NCBI RefSeq assembly: GCF_900167115.1
Contig: NZ_FUXZ01000002.1
Location: forward strand, 186,001-250,000
DNA length: 64,000 bases
Direction: 5' to 3'
Origin: Eubacterium uniforme
GTDB taxonomy: Bacteria > Bacillota > Clostridia > Lachnospirales > Lachnospiraceae
The position numbers and the translations under genes were made by a program. The notes beneath the pieces are model-generated. The model ran no database searches. It was not told where the DNA came from and saw nothing but the letters and a program-made list of their open reading frames with translations. Positions 10,501 through 18,359 of this stretch are shown piece by piece. Each line of letters begins with the position of its first letter. Position 1 is the first letter of the stretch.

Positions 10501-11399
10501 AGGGTATCTTTAGCAATTACTGGGCTGGTGATTTCGTTAAGGGTGTTGATGATGATGGCAAAGCATACGAAAAGAAAGAAGATACTTGGCCAGATGTACT
10601 TGCTAAGGAAGGTAACGATGTTTACTCAATTAAACTTGGTAAGGCTGTAAAGGGCACAACATATGCATTTAATGTATATACAGAGAAGGATTGGAATGCA
10701 ACTAACCTTACAGGTTCACAGGGTGCTGCTAATCCACAGTTCAAGGCTACATCTAATAACTTTGTTAAACTTTACTTCTACAGAGATTTAAAGAACGGCA
10801 AAAATACATGGGCTGTTGAATATTACACAGATAAAGAATGCAAGAACAAAGCTAAATTAAGTGCTCCAACAAAGGTTAAAGTTAAATCAATTAAAGCAAC
10901 TAAGGGTGCAAAGGTTAAAATTACTTGGAAGGCAGTTGACGGAGCAACAAGCTATGCTATTTATGCAAATGGTAAGAAGGTTGCTGGTACAACTAAGACA
11001 AGCAAGATTGTTAAATATGGTAAAGCTGGTAAGACAGTTAAGTTTACAGTAGTTGCAAGAAGCAATGAATATGGTTACTCTGCAGCAAGTAAGGCTGTAA
11101 AAGTTAAGACACCAGGTAAAGTTTCTAAGGTTAAAGCAAAAGGTCTTAAGAGCGGAATTAAGATTACATGGAAGAAAGTTAAGAAATCTAACGGATATGT
11201 AGTTTATCGTTCAACAAATAAGAAAAAAGGCTTTAAGAAAGTTGCTACACTTAAGAGTGCTAAGAAACATTCATTCTTAGACAAGAAGGCTAGTAAGGGT
11301 AAGAAGTATTTCTATAAAGTATTCGCATTCAGAAAGAATGGTAAGAAAGTTAAAGTATATAGCAATGCTTCAAAACTTAAATCAGCTAAAAGAAAATAG
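7509..11399 (+). CDS. Large secreted multi-module carbohydrate-binding-like protein without visible catalytic domain
   Basis: The start at 7509 gives a clean signal peptide (KKLLVGLLVAAM, cleavage near AAA, residue 32) and has AAGGAG 12 bases upstream. The 1296-residue protein has an N-terminal CBM-like sandwich (about 45-180). Four units of about 90 residues follow, each starting like YWIAG/YYVAV/YYVGF/FYFGT and ending in K.YxDxxYxxx (about 187-283, 289-376, 380-468, 476-563). Two further pairs alternate a 130-residue module (IYVYYPG / IYYFYGV, with WYTFDVYKDFGGFQIV) with a YYIAGST unit. Two Fn3 domains and a lysine-rich tail end it. The repeats resemble X25-like starch or glycan-binding modules, and the 130-residue modules resemble those of the upstream GH53. 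I see no glycosidase motif. A surface glycan-capture role is inferred. It is transcribed alone, between its own promoter and terminator. Confidence 0.75.
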   Translation: MKNYLKKLLVGLLVAAMTVTNIDYVPVAAADLAVGDDLITSDEKSMASENYWDYGNAWYGSDSGAGFSTADFAKQGDSFWGVEDAVSTVVTKETKTLNAGTYTVKFKGLGSEVDAYPYVGGKVETSSVSLTNTWGNPDEFTLTFSVSETTQTKIGLFLAGTGTSDNWFNVSDISVTYTSTEVPVEKEYWIAGNSEAFGADWTEVKMTKEKDGTYSYELGYLELSTFKATVYYDETWGTVKYFENIPVAAAGYVKVFATVDEEDYDKSTIVAKVYTDDTYSKEVAVVDKDYYVAVGTFQPTLTAMTKENDGTCTYKLGKVEETTNEWVTVTEDTDWNVKYEFGTKAIPAGYVKLVFNTVSHTLEIKVYEDAEYTKEIIEKAYYVGFSNDLSEGNKMTEESEGVYSLKVGQVNKGNAEFGVYNSLDWNDVAVDWGSYIIYADGYGKVVYDSAAGTVTYEVYEDSDYKNLIEDTTEKPDFYFGTDGSLQPMTKLSDGMYSYEFGKVLNGAVLGNGVYGPKGSWNDVVINWSDYEIPATGFLKVYFDSVGKIVSYKIYTDDTYTELVKIENPMATIYVYYPGDKDVANDTLTIAFAKAAIASSQDADKLGNAYKETYWNRTCFPLKKVAGKDNWYTFDVYKDFGGFQIVANPHSEVYPTNSNDNENTTWIIDFGYYGDVKTADTNNEKYNALFEKKVAYVMYNTLFDSVEEAEAFDKAFGWNYYIAGSTGAFEPACDKGIFSNYWAQDNYRFVEAENRYVGDANWLDQMEKSSDGKKLTWVSKEKAKKFETYALNVYADKSWFGKVWKNNYSFLAVADAYVKITYDLVNSKFTVEYFDDTECKEPTEFDEVAIYYFYGVTGSKDLYLAFNTDIPGMKATKTYWGRNCYPMTEVGNGWYVFKGYKAIYGGYQVVVNPQNEDYGKGDKADKEGTIWQTDIGDYGDISTSDADLSRFKAFLSAGNKAYIKYNKVFKTQEEADSFVDWTYYVAGSTTAYTNTDAGKGIFSNYWAGDFVKGVDDDGKAYEKKEDTWPDVLAKEGNDVYSIKLGKAVKGTTYAFNVYTEKDWNATNLTGSQGAANPQFKATSNNFVKLYFYRDLKNGKNTWAVEYYTDKECKNKAKLSAPTKVKVKSIKATKGAKVKITWKAVDGATSYAIYANGKKVAGTTKTSKIVKYGKAGKTVKFTVVARSNEYGYSAASKAVKVKTPGKVSKVKAKGLKSGIKITWKKVKKSNGYVVYRSTNKKKGFKKVATLKSAKKHSFLDKKASKGKKYFYKVFAFRKNGKKVKVYSNASKLKSAKRK

Positions 11400-11443
11400 T
11401 TAATGATATTTCATTGATTATAAAATCTAATATGTAATTTGTT

Positions 11444-11493
11444 TACCGGTTCATAATGATTGTATACATAATCGTTATGAACCGGTATTTTTA
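11444..11493 (+). terminator. Strong Rho-independent terminator
   Basis: A 17-bp stem (11444-11460 with 11471-11487, one G-T wobble) encloses a 10-nt loop TGTATACATA and is followed by a T run. Confidence 0.9.
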
Positions 11494-11567
11494 GATACAA
11501 GTTAAACTGTACTTGTATAAAAATCGCATAAAATAAGGCAAAAACAGGTACTTATGATGGTTTCAAA

Positions 11568-11597
11568 TTGACGATGAATTAATAACTATGTTACAAT
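11568..11597 (+). promoter_or_regulatory. Promoter of the DUF3863/3864 gene
   Basis: TTGACG (11568-11573) and TACAAT (11592-11597) are separated by 18 bp, just after the preceding terminator and 57 bp before the start codon. Confidence 0.65.
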
Positions 11598-11653
11598 TTT
11601 TTTAGTGAAAGAGAGAAATATTCACATATGAAAAAAAGAGAAAGGAGATAAAG

Positions 11654-13492
11654 ATGGATAAGTTTATAGTAAATATTATTCATCGTCCTGAAATGGTACC
11701 TGAATATGCGGAAAAGGTTACAGGACATGGCAAAGAAGAAGATATAGGTAGAGAGGCTTTGCTTACTGAGTCGCTCGATATTTTTAAAACACAGCAAGCA
11801 ATTGCTCATAAGAACGGATTGAAAACAACTATTCAAATGACATATGCTTCACTTTTTAATGATGAGGCTGTTGCTTTAGCAAAAGAAGATCATGAGAAAT
11901 ATGGTGATGAAATTGCACTTTCGTTATTAGGTCTTCCTTGTGAAGAGTTTAGAGAAAAATACAAAACAAAAGATTTCTGTATTTGGATGTTTTCAATGGA
12001 AGATAAGAAGTCAATTGTTGATGATGTATTTGGTAAGTTTTATGATAAATTTGGTTTTTACCCAGAATCAACAGGTTCATATTACATGGATGCTGACTTA
12101 ACAAACTATATTAAAGAAAAATATCCATCTGTTAAGTGTGCGGTTGCAACATGTTGGGAAGAAGGACCTAAGGCATACCATACATGTAATAATTCATGGT
12201 ATACATTATTTGATGGTGGCCCATGGAATCCATGGATTCCTTCAAAACAGAACACACACGCTCCTGCAGCTAATGAATCCGAAGATAGTGGAATTGTAGC
12301 AATACCTCATTTATCAAGAGATTTAATTGCTTGTTATGATGGTAATGGTTCTAACTTTGGAACACATCCACAGAATGTACTTCGTGGTATGATTTATGAT
12401 AGCAAAACTTGGGAGTATCCATATTTATATAATTTGATTGATCAGTATCGTTCTCTTGAAAAATACAATAATGGTTATTCATATAACATGATGTTTGTTG
12501 GACCAGGTTGGATGAATAAGATGGGCAGATGGGAAGCACCATACGAATTACTTTTAAAGAGTTATGAAGATGGATGTGCATACTACGGTGAACTTAAAAA
12601 AGAAGGCAAATTAGTTGATATGACAATGGCTGAATTTGCTGATTATTATAGAGAAAAGAAGACATATACAGAACCTGAATGTGCTCTTTGGAGAGATATT
12701 TTGTATGGTTCAGATAAGCAGTTATTCTGGTATTGCGATCCATACATGAGAGCATGTGTTAACATGGAACAGGGTGGTGCAATTGTAGACCTTCGTCCAT
12801 ATGCTTCTAAATTGTATTGGCCAGTAGGTATTGGTACAAAGCATGTACAGGATGCTTCATATCCATTCCTTATTCAGGAGAAATATAGAGCTGGTTACTT
12901 TACACATTACGCTGGTGAAGGTACCATTAGAAGTGCAAAACTTACATATAATGGTGAAGAAGTAGATTTAGCTTTATGTAGAACAACAGCATCATTCTCA
13001 CAGGAAGGTGACGAAAGAATTGTCACACTTAAACCAGTTGACATTGAATTCTATGACCTTACTGTAAAACTTCAGACAAAAGTTATCTTTAAGGAAGGTG
13101 AAGGAACTATTCGTATTGAAAGAGAAATCTTAAGTATGAGTAATCCTAATGCTAAGGTTGAACTTAATGAGTACATGGTAGCTTGTTATGGTACAACAGA
13201 ATATCCTGAAGATATGAATGGAATTAAACTTACAGCTTCATCTGATGATTTAACAAAAGAAATAATCTATGAATACAAATGTAGAGAAGAAATTGTTGAT
13301 GGTGGAAAGAATACTGAAGCAGTGATTGATGCCATTGATACAAAAGTATCTTTATACACTGATTCAAATGATGGTGTATCTTATATAAGAGAGGGTTATG
13401 CATTCTCACCAATGTTTACACTCGGACTTAAGAAAAATATTAAGGAAGGGGAGGTGTGCAAATCATGGCTCAAGTTGGAAAAGGCAAATTAA
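11654..13492 (+). CDS. DUF3863/DUF3864-type putative glycoside hydrolase
   Basis: A 612-residue cytoplasmic protein (no signal peptide) with AAAGGAG six bases before the ATG. The sequence matches my memory of the DUF3863 plus DUF3864 architecture seen in Bacteroides and Lachnospiraceae: an N-terminal barrel-like part with IIHRPEMVPEYAE, GFYPESTGSYYMDADL and GGPWNPWIPSKQN, followed by a beta-rich C-terminal half from about residue 370. Some proteins of this type have, I believe, been moved into a CAZy beta-galactosidase family; I cannot verify that here. Acidic residues in the barrel (Glu and Asp near GSYYMDADL) are candidates for catalysis but I cannot assign them. Between galactanase genes and galKT, a role in galactoside hydrolysis fits. 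The gene overlaps the following zinc-ribbon gene by 28 bp. Confidence 0.65.
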   Translation: MDKFIVNIIHRPEMVPEYAEKVTGHGKEEDIGREALLTESLDIFKTQQAIAHKNGLKTTIQMTYASLFNDEAVALAKEDHEKYGDEIALSLLGLPCEEFREKYKTKDFCIWMFSMEDKKSIVDDVFGKFYDKFGFYPESTGSYYMDADLTNYIKEKYPSVKCAVATCWEEGPKAYHTCNNSWYTLFDGGPWNPWIPSKQNTHAPAANESEDSGIVAIPHLSRDLIACYDGNGSNFGTHPQNVLRGMIYDSKTWEYPYLYNLIDQYRSLEKYNNGYSYNMMFVGPGWMNKMGRWEAPYELLLKSYEDGCAYYGELKKEGKLVDMTMAEFADYYREKKTYTEPECALWRDILYGSDKQLFWYCDPYMRACVNMEQGGAIVDLRPYASKLYWPVGIGTKHVQDASYPFLIQEKYRAGYFTHYAGEGTIRSAKLTYNGEEVDLALCRTTASFSQEGDERIVTLKPVDIEFYDLTVKLQTKVIFKEGEGTIRIEREILSMSNPNAKVELNEYMVACYGTTEYPEDMNGIKLTASSDDLTKEIIYEYKCREEIVDGGKNTEAVIDAIDTKVSLYTDSNDGVSYIREGYAFSPMFTLGLKKNIKEGEVCKSWLKLEKAN

Positions 13493-13680
13493 ATTACAGA
13501 TGTCCATCATGCTTTATGAGGGATTTAGACATCGATATGTTTTATGACAAAGATAAGGATGAATTTTACTGCATACGTTGCCAGTACAGAGGTGATGAAA
13601 AGGATGTTCTTGAAAAGAACGAAATGGTAAGATTCAGATACAAAGCTATGCTTAAAAGATTTACTAATTTTGATTTATAA
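13465..13680 (+). CDS. Small zinc-ribbon protein overlapping the DUF3863 gene
   Basis: A 71-residue protein. The ATG at 13465 is chosen over a GTG at 13456 because the purine-rich AGGGGAGG site ends at 13454, a proper distance only from the ATG. Two CxxC pairs, CPSC (about residue 13) and CIRC (about 39), are spaced like a zinc ribbon. The rest is charged. It has no domain that would suggest an enzyme. The gene begins inside the 3' end of the glycoside hydrolase gene (28-bp overlap, different frame) and ends at a terminator, so the pair is translationally coupled. It may be an assembly, nucleic-acid-binding or regulatory factor; the function is unknown. Confidence 0.7.
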   Translation: MAQVGKGKLNYRCPSCFMRDLDIDMFYDKDKDEFYCIRCQYRGDEKDVLEKNEMVRFRYKAMLKRFTNFDL

Positions 13681-13685
13681 GATTT

Positions 13686-13721
13686 ACTGTAAGCACAGAT
13701 TACATGTGCTTACAGTTTTTT
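13686..13721 (+). terminator. Rho-independent terminator
   Basis: A perfect 12-bp stem ACTGTAAGCACA (13686-13697) / TGTGCTTACAGT (13705-13716) with a 7-nt loop, followed by six or more T. Confidence 0.92.
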
Positions 13722-13777
13722 GAATAAATAAAAAGAGAATTAAAAAAAGAGAATAAGAAAAAGAAAAGAGGTTGATT

Positions 13778-14890
13778 ATGGTGGAGTTTATAAAAGGTAT
13801 GGACGTATCCACATTAAAAGAATTAGAAGAATGTGGTGCAAAATATTTCGATGAAAATAAAGAAAAAGAAGTTTTGGAAATTTTAAAGGATTATGGGTGT
13901 AATTACGTTAGAATCAGATTATGGAATGATCCATATGATGAGAATAACAATCCATATGGTGCAGGTACAAATGATTTAGATACTCTTATTTACATTGCAA
14001 AAAAAGCAAAAGCTTTAGGAATGGGATTTTTATTAGATTTTCACTATAGTGATTTTTGGACAGATCCTGGAAAACAGAATATTCCAAAAGCATGGAGAGG
14101 AATGGATATTAATCATCTTAGTAAATCACTTTATAATTTTACATATGAAACTTTAAAGAAATTAGAAAGTGAAAAAGTATTTCCTACAATGATTCAGGTA
14201 GGCAATGAATTGACTAATGGTTTACTTTGGCCTGTGGCTAAATATCCAAATTTCAAAGAAATTACAATGCTAATTAATAGTGGTATTGATGCTGTTAGAA
14301 GTATTAGTGAAGATGTTCCTATCATGATTCATTTAGATTGTGGTGGAAATAATGAAAAGTGTGTTGAATGGTTTGATAATTATATAAAAAACGATGGTGG
14401 TGATTTTCAGATTATTGGACTTTCATATTATCCTTTCTGGCAAGGTGGGCTAGATAAACTAAAAGCAAATGTTGATGATTTAGCTAAACGTTACAATAAG
14501 CCTATAAACATCGTTGAACTTGGAATGGGATTTACTACAGAGGATTATGCTGATAAAGAAGGACTTTCGGATAATGAAAGAAAGGGAATGGCAGCTACTA
14601 AGGAAAGATCTGCTGATGTTGATTACCCTATGACTAAAGAAGGACAAAGTGATTTTATAGAAAATGTTCTTGAAATCATAAAAGATATACCTAATGGATT
14701 AGGTAATGGATTCTTTTATTGGGAACCAGCATGGATTCCGATTAAGGGAAGTGGATGGGCTAATAAAGAATCATTAAAATACATTAATGATCCAGGTCCA
14801 TGTGGTAATGAATGGGCTAATCAGGCATTATTTGATTATGATGGTAATGCACTTCCAAGTTTAAAAGTAATTAGAGATTTTAGTGTATAA
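13778..14890 (+). CDS. Intracellular GH53 beta-1,4-galactanase
   Basis: A 370-residue single-domain GH53 enzyme. The ATG at 13778 follows AAAAGAGG by six bases; the earlier TTG at 13772 is too close to that site. It begins directly with the barrel (FIKGMDVS) and lacks a signal peptide. Family motifs are plain: VRIRLWNDPY, LLDFHYSDFWTDPGKQ, acid/base Glu144 in QVGNELTNG, nucleophile Glu247 in NIVELGMGF, and FFYWEPAWIP near the end. GH53 enzymes are usually secreted; this one should instead shorten imported galacto-oligosaccharides in the cytoplasm before beta-galactosidase and the Leloir enzymes act. It lies 55 bp upstream of galK. No strong promoter is visible in the 57 bp after the preceding terminator, so its transcription start is unclear. 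Confidence 0.92.
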   Translation: MVEFIKGMDVSTLKELEECGAKYFDENKEKEVLEILKDYGCNYVRIRLWNDPYDENNNPYGAGTNDLDTLIYIAKKAKALGMGFLLDFHYSDFWTDPGKQNIPKAWRGMDINHLSKSLYNFTYETLKKLESEKVFPTMIQVGNELTNGLLWPVAKYPNFKEITMLINSGIDAVRSISEDVPIMIHLDCGGNNEKCVEWFDNYIKNDGGDFQIIGLSYYPFWQGGLDKLKANVDDLAKRYNKPINIVELGMGFTTEDYADKEGLSDNERKGMAATKERSADVDYPMTKEGQSDFIENVLEIIKDIPNGLGNGFFYWEPAWIPIKGSGWANKESLKYINDPGPCGNEWANQALFDYDGNALPSLKVIRDFSV

Positions 14891-14945
14891 TTTAGATTAC
14901 AGGAAATCTTTTATTAATATTTAATCCTAATAGAGAGGAGAGAGT

Positions 14946-16109
14946 ATGAAGGATAAATTATTAGATATATTTAAGCAAAAATTCGGTGATTTTGGAGATA
15001 TACGAGCATATTTTGCGCCGGGAAGAGTAAACCTAATCGGAGAGCACACAGATTATAATGGTGGTCATGTATTTCCTTGTGCTTTAACAATTGGAACATA
15101 TGCTGTTGCAAGAAAAAGAGATGACGATAAATTACGTTTTTATTCTATGAATTTTGAAGAAATAGGTATTATTGAAACTTCTGTTGATAATCTTAAGAAT
15201 GAAGAGAAGGATAATTGGGCTAATTATTCTAAAGGTGTAATCTGGGCGTTACAAAACGAAGGTTATAAAATTACTAGTGGATTTGATGTTGCTATATGTG
15301 GTACAATACCAAATGGCTCGGGACTTTCATCTTCAGCTTCACTTGAAGTGTTAACATGTTTCATATGTCAGGACTTATATGATATTGACATTGATATGAT
15401 TAAGAATGCACTTATAGGCCAAAAAGCTGAAAATGATTTTATAGGAGTGAATTGCGGCATTATGGATCAGTTTGCCATTGCAATGGGCAAAAAAGATAGT
15501 GCAATATTCCTTGATACATCTGATTTAAGTTTTGAATATGCACCAGTAGTATTGAAAGATTCAAATATAGTTATTTTAAATACAAATAAAAAACGAGGAC
15601 TGGGTGATTCTAAATATAATGAAAGAAGATCTGAGTGTGAAAAGGCACTAGAAAAAATTAAAACTGTAACAGATATAAACTCGTTAGGTGATTTGACTGT
15701 TGAAAAATTTAATGAATTAAAATCTGTAATAAATGATGAAATCTTAATCAAGAGAGCTAAACATGCTGTTAGTGAAAATGAAAGAACAGTAGAAGCAGTT
15801 GAAGCACTTAATGCAAATGATTTAAAAACATTTGGTGAACTTATGATTAAGAGTCATGAATCGTTAAGAGATGATTATGAGGTTACCGGTATAGAACTTG
15901 ATACCATTGTTAATGAAGCACTTAAACAGGAAGGCGTTATTGGTGCAAGAATGACAGGTGCAGGATTTGGTGGCTGTGGAGTAGCAATTGTTAAATCAGA
16001 AAATACTAATGATTTTATAAATAATGTTGGTAATGCTTATAAAAACATAATAGGATATGACGCTTCATTTTATGTAGTTAACATAGGTGATGGTCCTGTC
16101 AAATTTTAA
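14946..16109 (+). CDS. galK: Galactokinase
   Basis: A 387-residue GHMP kinase that phosphorylates galactose with ATP to galactose-1-phosphate, the first committed Leloir step. The galactokinase signature GRVNLIGEHTDYNGG lies at residues 26-40, the GHMP ATP-binding loop (GSGLSSSAS) near 123-131, NCGIMDQFA near 170, and the C-terminal GARMTGAGFGGC motif near 337. The length is typical. A good AGAGAGGAG site precedes the ATG. It is 40 bp from galT, and both serve the galactose released by the galactanases and beta-galactosidases upstream. No galE or galM is in the window. Confidence 0.96.
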   Translation: MKDKLLDIFKQKFGDFGDIRAYFAPGRVNLIGEHTDYNGGHVFPCALTIGTYAVARKRDDDKLRFYSMNFEEIGIIETSVDNLKNEEKDNWANYSKGVIWALQNEGYKITSGFDVAICGTIPNGSGLSSSASLEVLTCFICQDLYDIDIDMIKNALIGQKAENDFIGVNCGIMDQFAIAMGKKDSAIFLDTSDLSFEYAPVVLKDSNIVILNTNKKRGLGDSKYNERRSECEKALEKIKTVTDINSLGDLTVEKFNELKSVINDEILIKRAKHAVSENERTVEAVEALNANDLKTFGELMIKSHESLRDDYEVTGIELDTIVNEALKQEGVIGARMTGAGFGGCGVAIVKSENTNDFINNVGNAYKNIIGYDASFYVVNIGDGPVKF

Positions 16110-16149
16110 TTTTATATTCTGACATAAAAAGGAAAAAAGAGGTTATATA

Positions 16150-17652
16150 ATGATCGATATATATGAGTATATTGCAAAGCTTGTAAAATATGGGGAAGAT
16201 AATGAAATAATCTCAAAATACGATAGGGTATATGTAATCAATTCATTACTAGAATTATTTGAACTTGAAGATTATTATGAGGATTCATATAAATCAGAGG
16301 ATGATTTAGAAAAGATTTTAGAAGGCATGCTTGATTATGCCTATGATAAAGGGTTGATAAAAGAGAATACAACGACATATAGGGATTTATTTGATACAAA
16401 AATTATGTCAAAATTAACTCCACCACCTTCATCGGTGATAGAGAAGTTTAATGAGATTTATAAAAAAACGACACCTAAGAATGCTACTAGTTATTTGTAT
16501 AAATTTAATCAGGATATAAATTACATTAGAAGATACAGGATTGCAAAGGATGTTAAGTGGAAAACAGAAACTGAATTTGGTAAATTGGATATCACTATTA
16601 ATTTATCTAAACCAGAAAAGGATCCAAAAGAAATTGCTGCTGCAAAAAAGAGCAAGAAGAAATCATATCCAAAATGTCAATTATGTATTCAAAATGAAGG
16701 CTATGCTGGAAGAGTTAACCATCCAGCAAGAGGCAATCATCGAATAATTCCTCTAGTTATAAATGGACAAGAATGGGGATTTCAGTATTCGCCATATGTT
16801 TATTATAACGAACATTGCATCGTATTAAATAGTAAACATGTACCAATGGTAATTGATGAGAAAATTTTTAAAAAGTTATTTGATTTTGTAAAGATTTTTC
16901 CACATTATTTTGTTGGTTCAAATGCAGATTTACCTATAGTAGGTGGATCAATTCTTACTCATGAGCATTTTCAGGGTGGCAACTATGATTTTGCTATGGC
17001 TAAGGCACCTATTGAAAGAGAGTTTAAAATTAAAGGATTTGAAGATATTAAAGTTGGTATTGTAAAATGGCCTATGTCAGTTATTAGACTAAGAGCTAAG
17101 GATACTGACAGATTATCTGAACTTGGTACTAAGATATTTAATACATGGAAAGAGTATAATGATGAGAAAGTATATATATATGCATATACAGAAAAGATAC
17201 GTCATAATACAATAACGCCAATTGCACGAAAAAGGGGTGCTTATTATGAACTTGATATTGTTCTTAGAAATAATATCACAACGAATGAACATCCTTTAGG
17301 CTTATATCATCCACACGCTGAACTACACCATATTAAGAAGGAAAATATTGGTCTTATAGAAGTTATGGGACTTGCTGTTTTACCATCAAGATTAAAAGAA
17401 GAAATGAAATTACTTGGCGAAGCTATTATTGATAATAGAGATTTTAAAGATGATGAAAAGATTGGTAAACATTATGATTGGTTCTTAACATTTAAAGATG
17501 AATATCAATTTAATAGAAGAAATACAAAAAAGATATTAAAAATTGAGATTGGTAAAGTATTTTTAAGAGTTTTAGAAGATGCAGGTGTTTTTAAAAGAGA
17601 TGATAAAGGTAAGGAAGCATTTGCTAGATTTATGAGAAAACTCAATAAATAA
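16150..17652 (+). CDS. galT: Galactose-1-phosphate uridylyltransferase, class II
   Basis: A 500-residue protein of the long class II GalT type found in Firmicutes (the classical class I enzyme is about 350 residues). It exchanges galactose-1-phosphate with UDP-glucose to give UDP-galactose and glucose-1-phosphate. Visible features are the C-region with two cysteines at CQLCIQNEGYAGR, GGSILTHEHFQGG (histidine-rich active-site region near residue 280) and HPHAELHHI near 393. It follows galK closely and is the last gene before a strong terminator, closing the galactan-to-galactose block. Confidence 0.95.
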   Translation: MIDIYEYIAKLVKYGEDNEIISKYDRVYVINSLLELFELEDYYEDSYKSEDDLEKILEGMLDYAYDKGLIKENTTTYRDLFDTKIMSKLTPPPSSVIEKFNEIYKKTTPKNATSYLYKFNQDINYIRRYRIAKDVKWKTETEFGKLDITINLSKPEKDPKEIAAAKKSKKKSYPKCQLCIQNEGYAGRVNHPARGNHRIIPLVINGQEWGFQYSPYVYYNEHCIVLNSKHVPMVIDEKIFKKLFDFVKIFPHYFVGSNADLPIVGGSILTHEHFQGGNYDFAMAKAPIEREFKIKGFEDIKVGIVKWPMSVIRLRAKDTDRLSELGTKIFNTWKEYNDEKVYIYAYTEKIRHNTITPIARKRGAYYELDIVLRNNITTNEHPLGLYHPHAELHHIKKENIGLIEVMGLAVLPSRLKEEMKLLGEAIIDNRDFKDDEKIGKHYDWFLTFKDEYQFNRRNTKKILKIEIGKVFLRVLEDAGVFKRDDKGKEAFARFMRKLNK

Positions 17653-17658
17653 TAAAAG

Positions 17659-17698
17659 GATTATATTAGTATATTAAATGCTAATATAATCTTTTTTT
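17659..17698 (+). terminator. Rho-independent terminator after galT
   Basis: A perfect 11-bp stem GATTATATTAG (17659-17669) / CTAATATAATC (17681-17691) is followed by seven T. Confidence 0.88.
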
Positions 17699-17703
17699 GC
17701 TCA

Positions 17704-17738
17704 ATTGTCACCCTTCGTATTTTTGTACGGTTGACGAT
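17704..17738 (+). promoter_or_regulatory. Candidate BirA operator of the biotin operon
   Basis: An imperfect inverted repeat, ATTGTCACCC (17704-17713) and GGTTGACGAT (17729-17738), has a 15-bp spacer. Half-sites and spacing resemble the known BirA box (TTGTTAACC, about 15 bp, GGTTAACAA). The right half contains the -35 hexamer of the bioY promoter, so BirA-biotinyl-AMP binding would block RNA polymerase. The assignment is by similarity to the known consensus and position. Confidence 0.7.
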
Positions 17739-17759
17739 ATGTAAAAGCAATGCTATAAT
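17731..17759 (+). promoter_or_regulatory. Promoter of bioYBDA
   Basis: TTGACG (17731-17736) and TATAAT (17754-17759) with a 17-bp spacer, 24 bp before the bioY start. Confidence 0.85.
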
Positions 17760-17783
17760 ATCAAGCTGGAAGGAAGTGAAATT

Positions 17784-18356
17784 ATGGAAAGAAGCGATAC
17801 TATTAATAAAAATATTAATATCAAAGATATGACATTAGTATCTATGTTTAGTGCTCTTATTATGGTTGGAGCATTTATTAAGATACCAATTCCCTTATGC
17901 CCATTTACATTACAATTTCTTTTTACAACTCTTGCGGGAACTTTACTAGGAAAGAATAGAGGAGCTATGGCTGTAATAATATATATATTACTTGGACTTA
18001 TGGGCATACCTGTATTTTCAAATGGTGGAGGTATATCTTATATTTTTCAACCCACATTTGGATATTTAATTGGTTTTATCTTTGGAACTTATATTACTGG
18101 ATTAATAATTTATAATGGCAAGTTTAATAACATAAATATATTAATTGGATGCTTTGCCGGTTTGATAATAGTTTATTTTTGCGGCATGATATATTGCTAT
18201 TTAATGCGAAAACTATGGTTAGATGATCCTATAAGTATTACAAGTTTGTTTTTATATTGTTTTGTATTAGCAGTACCAGGAGATGTAGTTCTTTGTATTG
18301 TATCTACAATAATAACAAAAAGGATATTACCAATAATTAAAGATAAAGGAATATAG
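17784..18356 (+). CDS. bioY: BioY, substrate-binding subunit of the biotin ECF transporter
   Basis: A 190-residue, highly hydrophobic membrane protein with about six transmembrane segments and the BioY features KIPIPLCPFTLQFLFTTLAG (about 33-52) and FQPTFGYLIGF. It is the S component that captures biotin and works with shared EcfA/A'/T subunits encoded elsewhere. It is the first gene of an operon with bioB, bioD and bioA, behind a promoter with a BirA-like operator, so its expression should rise when biotin is scarce. Three bases separate its stop from the bioB ATG. Confidence 0.95.
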   Translation: MERSDTINKNINIKDMTLVSMFSALIMVGAFIKIPIPLCPFTLQFLFTTLAGTLLGKNRGAMAVIIYILLGLMGIPVFSNGGGISYIFQPTFGYLIGFIFGTYITGLIIYNGKFNNINILIGCFAGLIIVYFCGMIYCYLMRKLWLDDPISITSLFLYCFVLAVPGDVVLCIVSTIITKRILPIIKDKGI

Positions 18357-18359
18357 AAT

